From Clostridium sp. CAG:710 (GTDB lineage: Bacteria > Bacillota_I > Bacilli_A > RF39 > UBA660), in contig HF996849.1 in NCBI GenBank assembly GCA_000432595.1, positions 1-43,380 of the forward strand: a stretch of DNA of 43,380 nt, read 5' to 3'. Under the pieces are notes generated by a model. The model saw nothing but the letters and a program-made list of their open reading frames with translations. It was not told the origin of the DNA and did no database searches. A program made the position numbers and the translations under genes. Positions 8,054 through 16,353 of the stretch are shown here, in pieces (within the stretch, counting starts at the first letter, position 1; each line of letters starts with the position of its first letter).

Positions 8054-8599
8054 ATATTTTTCAAGGGATTTATTAACATCTATTACGTATTTATCTATAT
8101 AAATATTTTTTTCTTCATTATAAACGCTTTTAGATAATACACCCCCTAATGCCTTCATAGTAGAAGAAGATCCAATATTACTTCTGTTGCACCAAAGTTC
8201 CGCTTCAGTTATTCCATGCTTCCTACATTCTTTTAAACCTAGATATAAATTTATTTTATTGTAGCCTTTTTTTCTTTCTGTTGGTCTTATTCCATAACCT
8301 ATATGTCCCCCACTATTTTTTAATTTATTATTTAATGTAAGTCTTATGTTCAACATTCCAACTATTTTATTATCACTTTCTCTTACTAAGAAGTATGTTA
8401 GAGCTGGTACATGTTCTTCATCAGGTTTTACATTTGATTGCCACTTTAAGTGTTTTAGCCAACCTTCATAATCATCTAAATAATCATCTAACTTACCACT
8501 GCCATTTATTCTAGAGCCATATTCATAAAACTCATTTATATAACTTATCGCATCTTCTTTTCTTGAAAGTGATGGTATTTCATGCTTTAATTTTTCCAT
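8027..8599 (-). CDS. GNAT-family N-acetyltransferase
   Basis: This 190-aa protein has an ordinary GNAT core: TYFLVRESDNKIVGMLNIRL, then GGHIGYGIRPTERKKGYNKINLYLGL, where the R-x-x-x-x-G-Y motif binds acetyl-CoA, and ELWCNRSNIGSSSTMKALGG near the end. The start is the ATG at 8599 with AAGGAG before it; that site overlaps the stop of a 41-aa ORF. It follows a strong promoter and a roughly 140-base structured leader. The substrate is unknown. The leader suggests inducible control, as seen for some drug-modifying enzymes; that is inference. Confidence 0.85.
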   Translation of the reverse strand: MEKLKHEIPSLSRKEDAISYINEFYEYGSRINGSGKLDDYLDDYEGWLKHLKWQSNVKPDEEHVPALTYFLVRESDNKIVGMLNIRLTLNNKLKNSGGHIGYGIRPTERKKGYNKINLYLGLKECRKHGITEAELWCNRSNIGSSSTMKALGGVLSKSVYNEEKNIYIDKYVIDVNKSLEKYKDTYGKYC

Positions 8600-8608
8600 A
8601 TATTCTCC

Positions 8609-8734
8609 TTATTTAAATTTTTCTACTTTGCTTTTACTACACCATTCTTCAAATGCTTTTTCGGCATCATTAATTGTTACTTTTCTAAGTAATAATCTTT
8701 CTGTTTCTAATTCTTTTGTACCTATAAATTTCAT
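8609..8734 (-). CDS. 41-aa ORF, truncated GNAT N-terminus
   Basis: A short ORF behind a good GGAGG site encodes GTKELETERLLLRKVTINDA and stops at 41 aa. ETERLLLR followed by a D-A is the usual start of RimJ/RimL-type acetyltransferases, which normally continue for another 130 residues. The stop codon lies within the ribosome site of the full GNAT gene downstream. It may be a leftover of a duplicated gene, or it may now act as a leader that couples translation to the next gene. Confidence 0.55.
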   Translation of the reverse strand: MKFIGTKELETERLLLRKVTINDAEKAFEEWCSKSKVEKFK

Positions 8735-8751
8735 AAATCCTCCTTATAATA

Positions 8752-8811
8752 TAGTGATTTATTGTGCTAAATAAAAAGCACAAAATCACTATTTGTAGTG
8801 ACTCCGTGCTT
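8752..8811 (-). promoter_or_regulatory. Attenuator-like leader with two mutually exclusive hairpins
   Basis: In transcription order, AAGCAC...GTCACTA (8811-8796) pairs with TAGTGAT...GTGCTT (8791-8776), and TTTTT follows: an intrinsic terminator inside the leader. The 3' arm (8791-8777) can instead pair with AGCACAATAAATCACTA (8768-8752), a 15-pair stem with a two-base bulge. Both cannot form together. The leader starts at the promoter at 8881-8908, about 140 bases before the 41-aa ORF. It matches no riboswitch class I know. Confidence 0.6.
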
Positions 8812-8880
8812 AATGTACGTGTAGGTAAATACCCTTTGAGGCTTGAATTTAACTTCTACTCAAACTCACTTGTTAAGATA

Positions 8881-8908
8881 ATTGTAACAAATATTTTTTG
8901 TTTGTCAA
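8881..8908 (-). promoter_or_regulatory. Promoter of the structured leader and GNAT gene
   Basis: Minus strand: TTGACA (8903-8908), 16-base spacer, TACAAT (8881-8886), starting just after the rdgB stop. Confidence 0.75.
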
Positions 8909-8909
8909 A

Positions 8910-9479
8910 TTATTTTTTATTTTCTTCAAGATTATTTAGATAATTAGCTAATTCAGTATATGCATCCAAGCTCCAAAATTTCCATCTTTCTTTATCTGGA
9001 AAGTTTCCAAGAGTTTTATCCTCTCCATCAGGTATAAATATGAAATCCCAACTCCAACCATATGTACCACTTTTTTCTTTTGCTATTTTGCCTTTTGTTA
9101 TTCCTACAAATACGACAGGTTCCTGCCCATATTCACAATATGCGATTGCTTCTTTGAAATAAGCGTTTCTGTTTTCTATACCTTCCATTAATTTTAATAA
9201 TCCATCTTCTCCTAATGTATCATCAACATAATGAGTATAAACACCTGGAAAACCATTTAATGCTTCTACAAAAAGTCCTGAATCATTTTTTATAGTTGAG
9301 CATTTTAATTTTTCACTTGCCCATTTCGCAGAATACTTTGCTACTTCTATTACATCATCTGCCTGAATTTCTAATGTGTCCATTTTAACATTATCGATTG
9401 TAAAACCAAGGGGTTCAAGTATTTGTTTTGCACTATCAATTTTAGCCCAATTACCTGTGACATAAGTTATCTTTTTCAT
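8910..9479 (-). CDS. rdgB: RdgB/Ham1-family XTP/dITP pyrophosphatase
   Basis: This 189-aa protein hydrolyses non-canonical purine triphosphates (XTP, ITP, dITP) to monophosphates, keeping them out of DNA and RNA. It starts with YVTGNWAKIDSAKQIL, the family's (S/T)xN/GNxxK phosphate-binding segment. NDSGLFVEALNGFPGVYTHYV follows, matching the D-S-G-L-x-V-x-x-L-x-G-x-P-G-x-x-S/T motif, and GYGWDxxF appears as TYGWSWDFIFIP. The length is usual. AGGAGG precedes the start. It lies 50 bases after the sigma-factor gene and may be co-transcribed with it. Confidence 0.9.
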   Translation of the reverse strand: MKKITYVTGNWAKIDSAKQILEPLGFTIDNVKMDTLEIQADDVIEVAKYSAKWASEKLKCSTIKNDSGLFVEALNGFPGVYTHYVDDTLGEDGLLKLMEGIENRNAYFKEAIAYCEYGQEPVVFVGITKGKIAKEKSGTYGWSWDFIFIPDGEDKTLGNFPDKERWKFWSLDAYTELANYLNNLEENKK

Positions 9480-9529
9480 ATAACCTCCTTAACTACTTTG
9501 TTTAATTATAATCAAATGATACTCTTATG

Positions 9530-10264
9530 TCAATTTTTCTTAACTTTTACTTTTTCTCCTCTTTCATATGAAAATTTATATTTGCTTTTATTTCTTATCT
9601 TATAAATTATATCCCTTTTATATAGTTCTTTACTAATCTCATCTAGTGTTACATCAATAATTTTAGATACATTTGATTGACTTATATTAAGACATCTTCC
9701 TATTTCCTCTTGTGTATATATTTCATCATCATAAAAGCCGTATCTAAGCATAATTATTTTACTCTTTCTAGGAGGTAATTTTTCTACTATTTCTCTTACA
9801 ATATTTTTTACTTCATCGTTTTCATATTCTTCTTCTGTAGTTTTATCTGTTGATGTAATAACATCTTTTAGAGTTAATTCATTACCTTCATCGGATTCAG
9901 TTAAAACATATTCAAGTGAAAAATTAGAAGAGTTCTTTTTATTTTCTCTTAAAAAGTATAATATTTCATTATCTATACATTTTTGAGCATATGTAAAAAA
10001 GCAAGCATTTTGAGTTATATCATATGTGTTAATTGCTTTCATTAATCCTACATTTCCAACTGATACAAGTTCTTTAGGATCATATTCTATGTATCTAAAT
10101 TTTTTTATTACTTCATATAAAACAATTCTTATATTATGTGTAGCTAGTTTTTCTTTTGCCTGGATATCCCCACTTTTCATCTTTATAAATAATTCTTGTG
10201 TTTCACTACTGTTTAACTTCTTAGGTAAATTATCAATATCTATAAAAATTTTATCTTGTTCCAT
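9530..10264 (-). CDS. Sigma-70 family sigma factor, SigE/SigK-like
   Basis: This 244-aa protein is an alternative sigma factor. Region 2 reads HNIRIVLYEVIKKF, then DPKELVSVGNVGLMKAINTYD and FFTYAQKCIDNEILYFLR, the pattern of sporulation sigma factors SigE and SigK, although the conserved H-N-L-R-L-V is changed. A linker with DEGNELTLKDVI follows as in SigE/K. Region 4 has LPPRKSKIIMLRYGF and a helix-turn-helix TQEEIGRCLNISQSNVSKI. A charged C-terminal tail (KSKYKF...KVKVKKN) extends past region 4. It diverges more from the family than the sigma factor at 39222 and cannot be assigned to a specific stage. Its stop is TGA. Confidence 0.8.
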   Translation of the reverse strand: MEQDKIFIDIDNLPKKLNSSETQELFIKMKSGDIQAKEKLATHNIRIVLYEVIKKFRYIEYDPKELVSVGNVGLMKAINTYDITQNACFFTYAQKCIDNEILYFLRENKKNSSNFSLEYVLTESDEGNELTLKDVITSTDKTTEEEYENDEVKNIVREIVEKLPPRKSKIIMLRYGFYDDEIYTQEEIGRCLNISQSNVSKIIDVTLDEISKELYKRDIIYKIRNKSKYKFSYERGEKVKVKKN

Positions 10265-10424
10265 AGTCCTTTTCCTTATTAATAGTTTTATACTGCTTAA
10301 GAATATTATACTAATTAACTGGCACTTTTTCTACTGTTATTGTCAAATAAAAAACTACATTTTTCGACATTTGGTAAATTGGTAATACCTTATTAAATCC
10401 AATAATCGTAATGCAGCTTTTTTA

Positions 10425-11093
10425 TTATTTTCTAATGAATTTTTTTATAACGTTGTTATTAATACCATAGTTATTTAATTCTTCCTTATCATTGTATGCA
10501 GCAATTATTCTAACAAATGGTTCTTTAGTTGCTAATGCCCTTCTTTTCATGTCATCAGTCATTGGACCCCAAACAAAATTATCAGAACTGCTAAGTAAAT
10601 CCCATAACATCAGTGATGAATTAACTATTTTTTCTTTTTCTTCCTGATTGCGTGTAAGAATATCCAAATCCAAATCTTTTTCTGGAGTCATAAAAAGTAG
10701 CGTGTCAATTCTATCTTGGTACATTTTAAGTGCATCTTTAACATATACCTTTTTTACATCTCCCACTCCTCTTATAGAGTTGGCGTGTTTTATTTGATAT
10801 ACTGTTGGAAATTCACATGCTGCAATACTAAATATTTTTGTGTTAAAGTTAAATGGAAGATAAAGTGATGAAGTAAATTTATCAATGTTTACTTTTAAAT
10901 TTTCTATATCTTTTGGATAATAACCTTCTAGTACATCCGCTCTTCTAATTGCTGATAAAACCATACGATTTATTGGTCTATTTTTTAATTCTTCATACAC
11001 TTTGGCATATACTTTTAATTCTTCAACTGTCTTAATATTATATTTTTCTATTATATCATCAAATGATCCATCACTTACTATTTTGATATCCAT
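10425..11093 (-). CDS. Uncharacterised 222-aa soluble protein
   Basis: I recognise no family. The protein is mixed charged and helical with no signal peptide or membrane segment, so it is likely cytoplasmic. A segment of about 25 residues near the middle (IFSIAACEFPTVYQIKHANS) and a Trp-rich patch near 165-175 (LMLWDLLSSSDNFVWGP) are the only notable features. It is a single-gene unit with its own promoter and a GGGGG ribosome site. From 10265 to 10424 there is only an AT-rich gap upstream of the sigma gene, with a TATAAT-like box at about 10305. Confidence 0.6.
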   Translation of the reverse strand: MDIKIVSDGSFDDIIEKYNIKTVEELKVYAKVYEELKNRPINRMVLSAIRRADVLEGYYPKDIENLKVNIDKFTSSLYLPFNFNTKIFSIAACEFPTVYQIKHANSIRGVGDVKKVYVKDALKMYQDRIDTLLFMTPEKDLDLDILTRNQEEKEKIVNSSLMLWDLLSSSDNFVWGPMTDDMKRRALATKEPFVRIIAAYNDKEELNNYGINNNVIKKFIRK

Positions 11094-11124
11094 AAATATT
11101 TCCCCCTTTTTTTAAAGCATGCAT

Positions 11125-11153
11125 ATTATACCATAAAAGTCTTGAAAAAGCAA
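11125..11153 (-). promoter_or_regulatory. Promoter of the 222-aa gene
   Basis: Minus strand: TTGCTT (11148-11153), 17-base spacer, TATAAT (11125-11130). The bases after the -10 (ATGC...TTTAAA...GGGGGA) resemble those upstream of the 179-aa gene at 6875. Confidence 0.75.
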
Positions 11154-11162
11154 CCAATACTT

Positions 11163-11194
11163 AAAAAGCACAAATCTAATATAGACTTGTGCTT
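11163..11194 (-). terminator. Terminator of the zinc-ribbon gene
   Basis: Minus strand: AAGCACAAGTCTA / TAGATTTGTGCTT, a 13-pair stem with one G-U and a 3-base loop, then TTTTT. The 5' arm is the end of the coding region and includes the stop codon. Confidence 0.85.
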
Positions 11195-12072
11195 CTTTTA
11201 CATGTATATGATTCTCCTAATTGCAAATTATCATCATTAATAATTATTGTGTTTAGTGAATAGTTAAATCCTGTTGTTTTGGTACCATCTTTTACTACTT
11301 CATCTGATATAAGTAGTAATAAATATGTATCATTAGTTGCTTTATAAATTTTATATGTTCCCTTTATATAATTACTAGTTGGATTATAATATCCTGAATA
11401 GTTAAAACTACTATCTGTATTAAATTGTGTTAATAATCTATCATTATCTACTCCTTGGCAATCCCAAGTTCCTACTAACTTTGTATTATTGGATCCAATT
11501 GCTATTAACCCCATATATGAACAAACAAATGAAATAATTAGAATTACTATTGGAGATAATATACTTATTCCACCTTTTCTACTGCATTTTCTTATTAGTT
11601 CATCTCTAGTAGCATTTGGATTTTTATTTTTAATTTTATCAACTTGTTTTTCAATGTGTGTTCCATATATTTTATAGAATAAACTTGCATATAAAATATT
11701 TACAAACGCTAATAAGTAATTTAATTTTAATACATATATAATAAGTATATTTATTACTATAATTATTAGAGATGCAATATATAATTTTCTATATGCATAA
11801 TATACTGCGCCAAAAAGATATGCCCATATATTAAAACCTTTTTTAGATATTGCTTTGTAATACATTTTGTTTTCTTTACTTCCAATATATGCTCGTATTA
11901 ATTCTCCATCACTTGCATTATTGTTAATATTTCTATTTATATCATTATACATAAACATTTGTGGTGCTGAGGTATTAATGTCAGTAGGTTCTACTTTTGT
12001 ACCACATCTAGTACAAAATTTTTCACTATCGCCCATTTTGTTCCCACATTTTCTACAATACATAAAATTCAC
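11176..12072 (-). CDS. Zinc-ribbon membrane protein with DUF2628-like region
   Basis: This 298-aa protein begins with a zinc ribbon: YCRKCGNKMGDSEKFCTRCG holds two CxxC pairs. At about residues 70-150 an MYYKAISKKGFNIWAYLFGAVYYAYRKLY segment leads into paired membrane helices, the layout of DUF2628 proteins. A further membrane helix (about 172-192, ISILSPIVILIISFVCSYMG) is followed by an outside domain with a WDCQG...F..Y.Y lipocalin-like pattern. It probably sits in the cytoplasmic membrane; the function is unknown. The transcript ends at a strong terminator overlapping the 3' end. Confidence 0.75.
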   Translation of the reverse strand: MNFMYCRKCGNKMGDSEKFCTRCGTKVEPTDINTSAPQMFMYNDINRNINNNASDGELIRAYIGSKENKMYYKAISKKGFNIWAYLFGAVYYAYRKLYIASLIIIVINILIIYVLKLNYLLAFVNILYASLFYKIYGTHIEKQVDKIKNKNPNATRDELIRKCSRKGGISILSPIVILIISFVCSYMGLIAIGSNNTKLVGTWDCQGVDNDRLLTQFNTDSSFNYSGYYNPTSNYIKGTYKIYKATNDTYLLLLISDEVVKDGTKTTGFNYSLNTIIINDDNLQLGESYTCKRSTSLY

Positions 12073-12141
12073 TATCCTTTACTATATTAATGATAACATA
12101 ATTAAGGTATATGAGAAAACTTTATATAATGAAAATAATCG

Positions 12142-13029
12142 CTATTTACATTTTTTTACTTGTTCTAATTCTTCTAAAGGCTCAATATGAATATTAACAT
12201 ATTTAATATTCATATCGCTATTTAACAAATCATGTTCTATATCATCCATTAAGTTATGTCCATCTTTTACTGTTGTCTTACCATCAACAAGTATTTTTAA
12301 ATTTACTTCGTAGTAACTGCCTAGTTTAAACATTGTACAGTCACTTAATATAAATTTTTCACTTCTATCATTTATTATACTTCTTACTTTATTTAGGGTA
12401 TCACTTGATAATTCTGCTTCTCCTATTAGTAATGATAAGTTCTGTATAAGTAGTTTTATACCCATAATGATAATTAATATACTAATTAAAATAGTACCTA
12501 TCATATCTACATATTTTAAGAATCTAAATTTAGATGAGAATTGTGATAATATTATTACTATAAGTACTAGAAGTGATGAATAAACATCTGTATATGATTC
12601 TTTACCTGATGATATTAAAATCATGTCATTTGTTTCTTCTCCCTTTTTAATAAGAAGTGATGATACTAAATACTTTGTTATTATAGTAACTAATACTACT
12701 ATACTAAGATAAATACTAGGTGTTGTATTTGATATATCAAATGCATTTTTAAGCATTGATTTACCAAGTAAAACTATAAATACACTTATTATTAGACTAG
12801 TTACATATTCTATTTTACCATGTCCTCTTCTATGCTCATTATCTGCAGGCTTCTTTGAAATATGAGAACCTAATATTGCAATTATATCTGTAGTAAGATC
12901 AGAAAAGGAATGTATTCCATCTGCAATTAAACTTTTGGTATTACTTAAAAATCCAAATGTTATTTTAAATATAGATAAAAAACTATTAGCAATTAGACTA
13001 ATCAACATATATTTTGTAGTTTTGTTCAT
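12142..13029 (-). CDS. Cation diffusion facilitator (CDF) metal transporter
   Basis: This 295-aa protein has about six membrane helices and a cytoplasmic C-terminal domain, the CDF layout. TM2 carries SLIADGIHSFSDL with the metal-site Asp/His residues, and the first loop holds NEHRRGHGKIEY. In TM5 the usual HxxxD reads ESYTD (SGKESYTDVYSS), so one His ligand is replaced by Glu, which could change metal preference away from zinc. The C-terminal domain ends in VNIHIEP, as is normal. It exports a divalent cation (Zn, Mn or Fe) in exchange for protons. It ends 13 bases from the polA start side and may be read through from polA. Confidence 0.85.
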   Translation of the reverse strand: MNKTTKYMLISLIANSFLSIFKITFGFLSNTKSLIADGIHSFSDLTTDIIAILGSHISKKPADNEHRRGHGKIEYVTSLIISVFIVLLGKSMLKNAFDISNTTPSIYLSIVVLVTIITKYLVSSLLIKKGEETNDMILISSGKESYTDVYSSLLVLIVIILSQFSSKFRFLKYVDMIGTILISILIIIMGIKLLIQNLSLLIGEAELSSDTLNKVRSIINDRSEKFILSDCTMFKLGSYYEVNLKILVDGKTTVKDGHNLMDDIEHDLLNSDMNIKYVNIHIEPLEELEQVKKCK

Positions 13030-13042
13030 TTAATCACAACCT

Positions 13043-15661
13043 TTATTTGGCATCGTACCAGTTTTTACCTTCATTTATTTCAACCTTAAGTGGTACACTT
13101 AATTTATATGTGTTTTCCATTATATCTGTAACTATTTTTTCTACAGTTTCTCTTTCTTCTTCTAAAACATTAAATACAAGTTCATCATGTACTTGAATTA
13201 ACATTTTACTTTTTAATCCTAAGGAGTTAAATTTATCAAAGATTTCAATCATTGCTTTTTTTAATATATCCGCACTACTACCTTGTACAGGTGTATTAAG
13301 TGCCATTCTCTCTCCCATACTTCTAATCATATAATTTTTATTATTTAATTCTTCTATTACTCTTTTTCTATTCATTATAGTCTTAACGTATCCAAGTCGA
13401 TGTGCTTCTTTTATAACGTTATCCATATAATCTTTAATTCCGGGATATGTATTTAAATAGTCATCAATAAATTTTTTGGCACTCTTTACATCTATATTTA
13501 AATCTTCTGATAATCCGAAACTACTAATACCATATAATATTCCAAAATTAACCGCTTTTGCGTTATATCTCATTTGTGGAGTAACATGGTCTATGTCAAC
13601 TCCAAATATATCACTCGCTGTTTTTTTATGAATATCTTTTCCACTAACGAATGCATCAATTAGATTAGTCGCATTAGCCATATGTGCAAATAATCTTAAT
13701 TCAATTTGTGAATAATCACTTGATAGGAATATTGAATTTTCATCTGGAATAAATGCTTTTCTAATTATTTTACCTTCTTCTATTCTTACTGGGATGTTTT
13801 GTAGGTTAGGATTTGATGAAGATAATCTACCAGTTCTTGTTAATGTTTGATTAAATATAGTGTGAATTCTTCCATCTTCTTTTATTTCTTGTAATAGTCC
13901 TACCGCATAATTTCTATATAGTTTGAATACTAATCTATATTCTTCTATTTTATTTATAATTGGATGAAATGAAGCCACTTTATCTAGAATATCTTTACTA
14001 GTAGAGAAATTATTATCTTTAACTTTTTTAGGATATGGTATACCAAGTTTTACAAATAAAATTTCTCCTAACTGCTTTGGGGATGCAATATTAAATTCTT
14101 CTCCTGCAAGCTCATATATTTCATTTGTTAAGTTATTCATTCTTTCTTCTAGAGTTTTACTCATTTGATGTAGATATTCTCTATCTACTTTTACACCAGT
14201 TATTTCCATGTCAGCAAGTACATATGCAAGTGGTAATTCTATTTCATTAAATAAGTATAACTCTTCTTCACTTGTTAATTTGTTAATGTATTCTTCTTTA
14301 GTATCATAAATATATTTAGCTTTCTTTATTCCGTTTTTAATTATTACATCATCATTAGGCATAGAAAGTTTAGATCCACTTCCAAATTCATTTTCATAGA
14401 ATTCTACATTACAGCCGTTATTATTCATTATATAAGCAATATCATCTTTTACATTTAGATTAAGTAGATACCCCGCAATCATTAAATCATAATTACACTT
14501 ATCTAGTTTTATATTGTCCTTATTAAATGCATAAAGTATCTTTTTTATGTCATATGTAATGCAGTTGAATCCTGTATTTAACATATTTGGATTTTCTTTT
14601 AATACTTCATATGGAATATAGTAATTTTCTACTCCATTATATATAAATGCACCAATTATATCTGCATCATGATAATTATATCCATATAATTCTAGGTATA
14701 TTGCATAATCTTTACTAATTTTAAAATCTTGAACATTAGTTATTGTTTTATAGTTAATTTCTTCATTCACATTAGGCTCTTTTTTTAAGTTTTCTTTTTT
14801 TATATCTAGTTTTTTTATTAATGAATAAAATTCCAGGTCTTCAAGTAATTCAATATAATTTAAGGCATCTATTCCTCTATATTTTATCTTTTCATAATCT
14901 GTATCTATTGGAACATCTTTATATATAGTTGCTAGGTCATAACTCATGTATGCCTTGTCTTTGTCAGTTTCTAGTTTTTCTTTTAGTTTACCTTTTATAT
15001 TATCTATATTTTCATATACTCCATCAAGAGTTTTATATTCTTTTAATAAGTTAAGGGCTGTTTTTTCACCTACTCCTTTAACACCAGGTATGTTATCTGA
15101 TGAATCTCCCATTAAGGCTTTTAAATCAACCATTCTAGCTGGCTCTATTCCATATGTGTTTAAGAATTCTTGATGTGTCATTCTTACATAACCAACTGGT
15201 TTTAATAGTTTAACATCAGTTTCATCAGTAATTAATTGAAGTAAGTCTTTATCACTACTAATTATAGTTGAAACGAATTCTGGATCTTCTTCTGTTTTTT
15301 TTGCGAATGTTCCTATTATATCATCTGCTTCATAGTTATCAATTTCATAATAAGTCATTCCAAGTGCCTCTACTATTTTCTTCGCGACTGGGAATTGTTG
15401 TTTTAGTTCATCAGGAGTTTCTCCTCTACCACCTTTATAGTCAAGATACTTTTCATGTCTAAATGTTTTTCCCTTATCAAATGCGACCATAATATATTCT
15501 GGCATTTCCTCATTTATTATTTTATTTAACATATTTATAAGTCCATATATTGCATTTGTAGGAAATCCTTTAGAATTTTTCATAGTGTTTCCATTATATG
15601 CAGTTGCATAATAACTTCTAAAAAGTATGTTGTTACCATCAATTAAGACTACTTTCTTCAT
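13043..15661 (-). CDS. polA: DNA polymerase I
   Basis: This 872-aa protein has the usual length. The N-terminal third is the 5' nuclease: VVLIDGNNILFRSYYA, YEADDIIGTFA and LMGDSSDNIPGVKGVGEKTA (helix-hairpin-helix). The middle third occupies the 3'-5' exonuclease position but lacks the DxE site (IYLELYGYN), so proofreading is probably absent, as in Bacillus and Taq enzymes. The polymerase part has TGRLSSSNPNLQNIPVR, SSDYSQIELRLFAH (motif A), the fingers helix RYNAKAVNFGILYGIS and MLIQVHDELVF (motif C). It fills gaps in repair and processes Okazaki fragments. An extended -10 promoter and AGAGG site precede it. Confidence 0.97.
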   Translation of the reverse strand: MKKVVLIDGNNILFRSYYATAYNGNTMKNSKGFPTNAIYGLINMLNKIINEEMPEYIMVAFDKGKTFRHEKYLDYKGGRGETPDELKQQFPVAKKIVEALGMTYYEIDNYEADDIIGTFAKKTEEDPEFVSTIISSDKDLLQLITDETDVKLLKPVGYVRMTHQEFLNTYGIEPARMVDLKALMGDSSDNIPGVKGVGEKTALNLLKEYKTLDGVYENIDNIKGKLKEKLETDKDKAYMSYDLATIYKDVPIDTDYEKIKYRGIDALNYIELLEDLEFYSLIKKLDIKKENLKKEPNVNEEINYKTITNVQDFKISKDYAIYLELYGYNYHDADIIGAFIYNGVENYYIPYEVLKENPNMLNTGFNCITYDIKKILYAFNKDNIKLDKCNYDLMIAGYLLNLNVKDDIAYIMNNNGCNVEFYENEFGSGSKLSMPNDDVIIKNGIKKAKYIYDTKEEYINKLTSEEELYLFNEIELPLAYVLADMEITGVKVDREYLHQMSKTLEERMNNLTNEIYELAGEEFNIASPKQLGEILFVKLGIPYPKKVKDNNFSTSKDILDKVASFHPIINKIEEYRLVFKLYRNYAVGLLQEIKEDGRIHTIFNQTLTRTGRLSSSNPNLQNIPVRIEEGKIIRKAFIPDENSIFLSSDYSQIELRLFAHMANATNLIDAFVSGKDIHKKTASDIFGVDIDHVTPQMRYNAKAVNFGILYGISSFGLSEDLNIDVKSAKKFIDDYLNTYPGIKDYMDNVIKEAHRLGYVKTIMNRKRVIEELNNKNYMIRSMGERMALNTPVQGSSADILKKAMIEIFDKFNSLGLKSKMLIQVHDELVFNVLEEERETVEKIVTDIMENTYKLSVPLKVEINEGKNWYDAK

Positions 15662-15697
15662 ATAACTACCTCTTTTCTAGTATTTGTCTTCTATAAA

Positions 15698-15706
15698 ATT
15701 ATATCA
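15698..15706 (-). promoter_or_regulatory. Extended -10 promoter of polA
   Basis: Minus strand: TGATATAAT (TGn plus perfect TATAAT), about 35 bases before the polA ATG; no clear -35. The rest of 15707-15850 shows no gene. Confidence 0.6.
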
Positions 15707-15850
15707 CGTATGATACATATTAGTAAATTTTAATTTGATGTTTAGTGGAAGTATAAGTGCTTAAAAATTATCAAAACTTTTCTCTTACATACTATATGTG
15801 TTTTGTATTTTATGTTTTTTTGCTAGTTTTTTGTACTTCATTTATACAAA

Positions 15851-15879
15851 GAAAAAATAAGTATTTTTAATACTTATTT
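15851..15879 (-). terminator. Terminator of the Dlt-like operon
   Basis: Minus strand: AAATAAGTATT / AATACTTATTT, an 11-pair stem with a 3-base loop, then TTTTTTC. The 5' arm includes the last stop codon of the operon. Confidence 0.8.
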
Positions 15880-16353
15880 ACTCTTACAAATTGTAATTAT
15901 GTAATTATCAAGTTTAAATGTATCAAATATAACATTAGTATTATTAATATCTAATCCTATGGCATCTCTAAGCATTCCACCATTTAGTTTTATATATGAT
16001 TCTTTTTTTGTCCATAAAGTAAGTAATTCTTCATTATTTGTTATAGATTCTCTTTCTTTTTCAGTGAAAAAGTATTTTAAGGTGGATTTTCTTTTTATAT
16101 TTTCTGTATCAATGTATTCAATATCTAGCCCTACTTCACTATCAGATATTATTAATCCAACCATTTTATTTTTATGACTTATATTATAAAAGATATTACT
16201 ATTATCTATATAAGGTTTTCCATTTATGGACTCTGAAATTTTGTAGGAAGTTATTTTCTCTTCTCTTAATGCAATCTCAAGTAACTCTTTACTTGTTTTA
16301 GAAAAGCTATAATAGAATGTTCCTAAACTATTTTTTATTTTCTGCCATTGCAT
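15874..16353 (-). CDS. Sfp-type 4'-phosphopantetheinyl transferase
   Basis: At 159 aa this is short for the Sfp group (about 220). It keeps the core: INGKPY...IFYNISHKN, then VGLDIEYID (Asp77 and Glu79 as magnesium ligands) and WTKKESYIKLNGG (Trp-x-x-Lys-Glu, Glu118). It transfers phosphopantetheine from CoA to a Ser of a carrier protein. It is the last gene of the Dlt-like operon, and its start overlaps the SGNH gene by 26 bases with an AAGGAA site before ATG. Its obvious target is the carrier protein encoded at 18950-19180. Canonical dltABCD operons do not usually include such an enzyme. Confidence 0.85.
   Translation of the reverse strand: MQWQKIKNSLGTFYYSFSKTSKELLEIALREEKITSYKISESINGKPYIDNSNIFYNISHKNKMVGLIISDSEVGLDIEYIDTENIKRKSTLKYFFTEKERESITNNEELLTLWTKKESYIKLNGGMLRDAIGLDINNTNVIFDTFKLDNYIITICKSK

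Noticed and set aside
8735..8908. T-box, preQ1 or ZTP riboswitch
   Set aside because: The conserved T-box sequence, the preQ1 core and the ZTP core are all absent; only the hairpin layout is supported.
13029..13043. A separate gene or signal between polA and the CDF gene
   Set aside because: Only about 13 bases separate the polA stop and the CDF start; no signal is seen beyond read-through.
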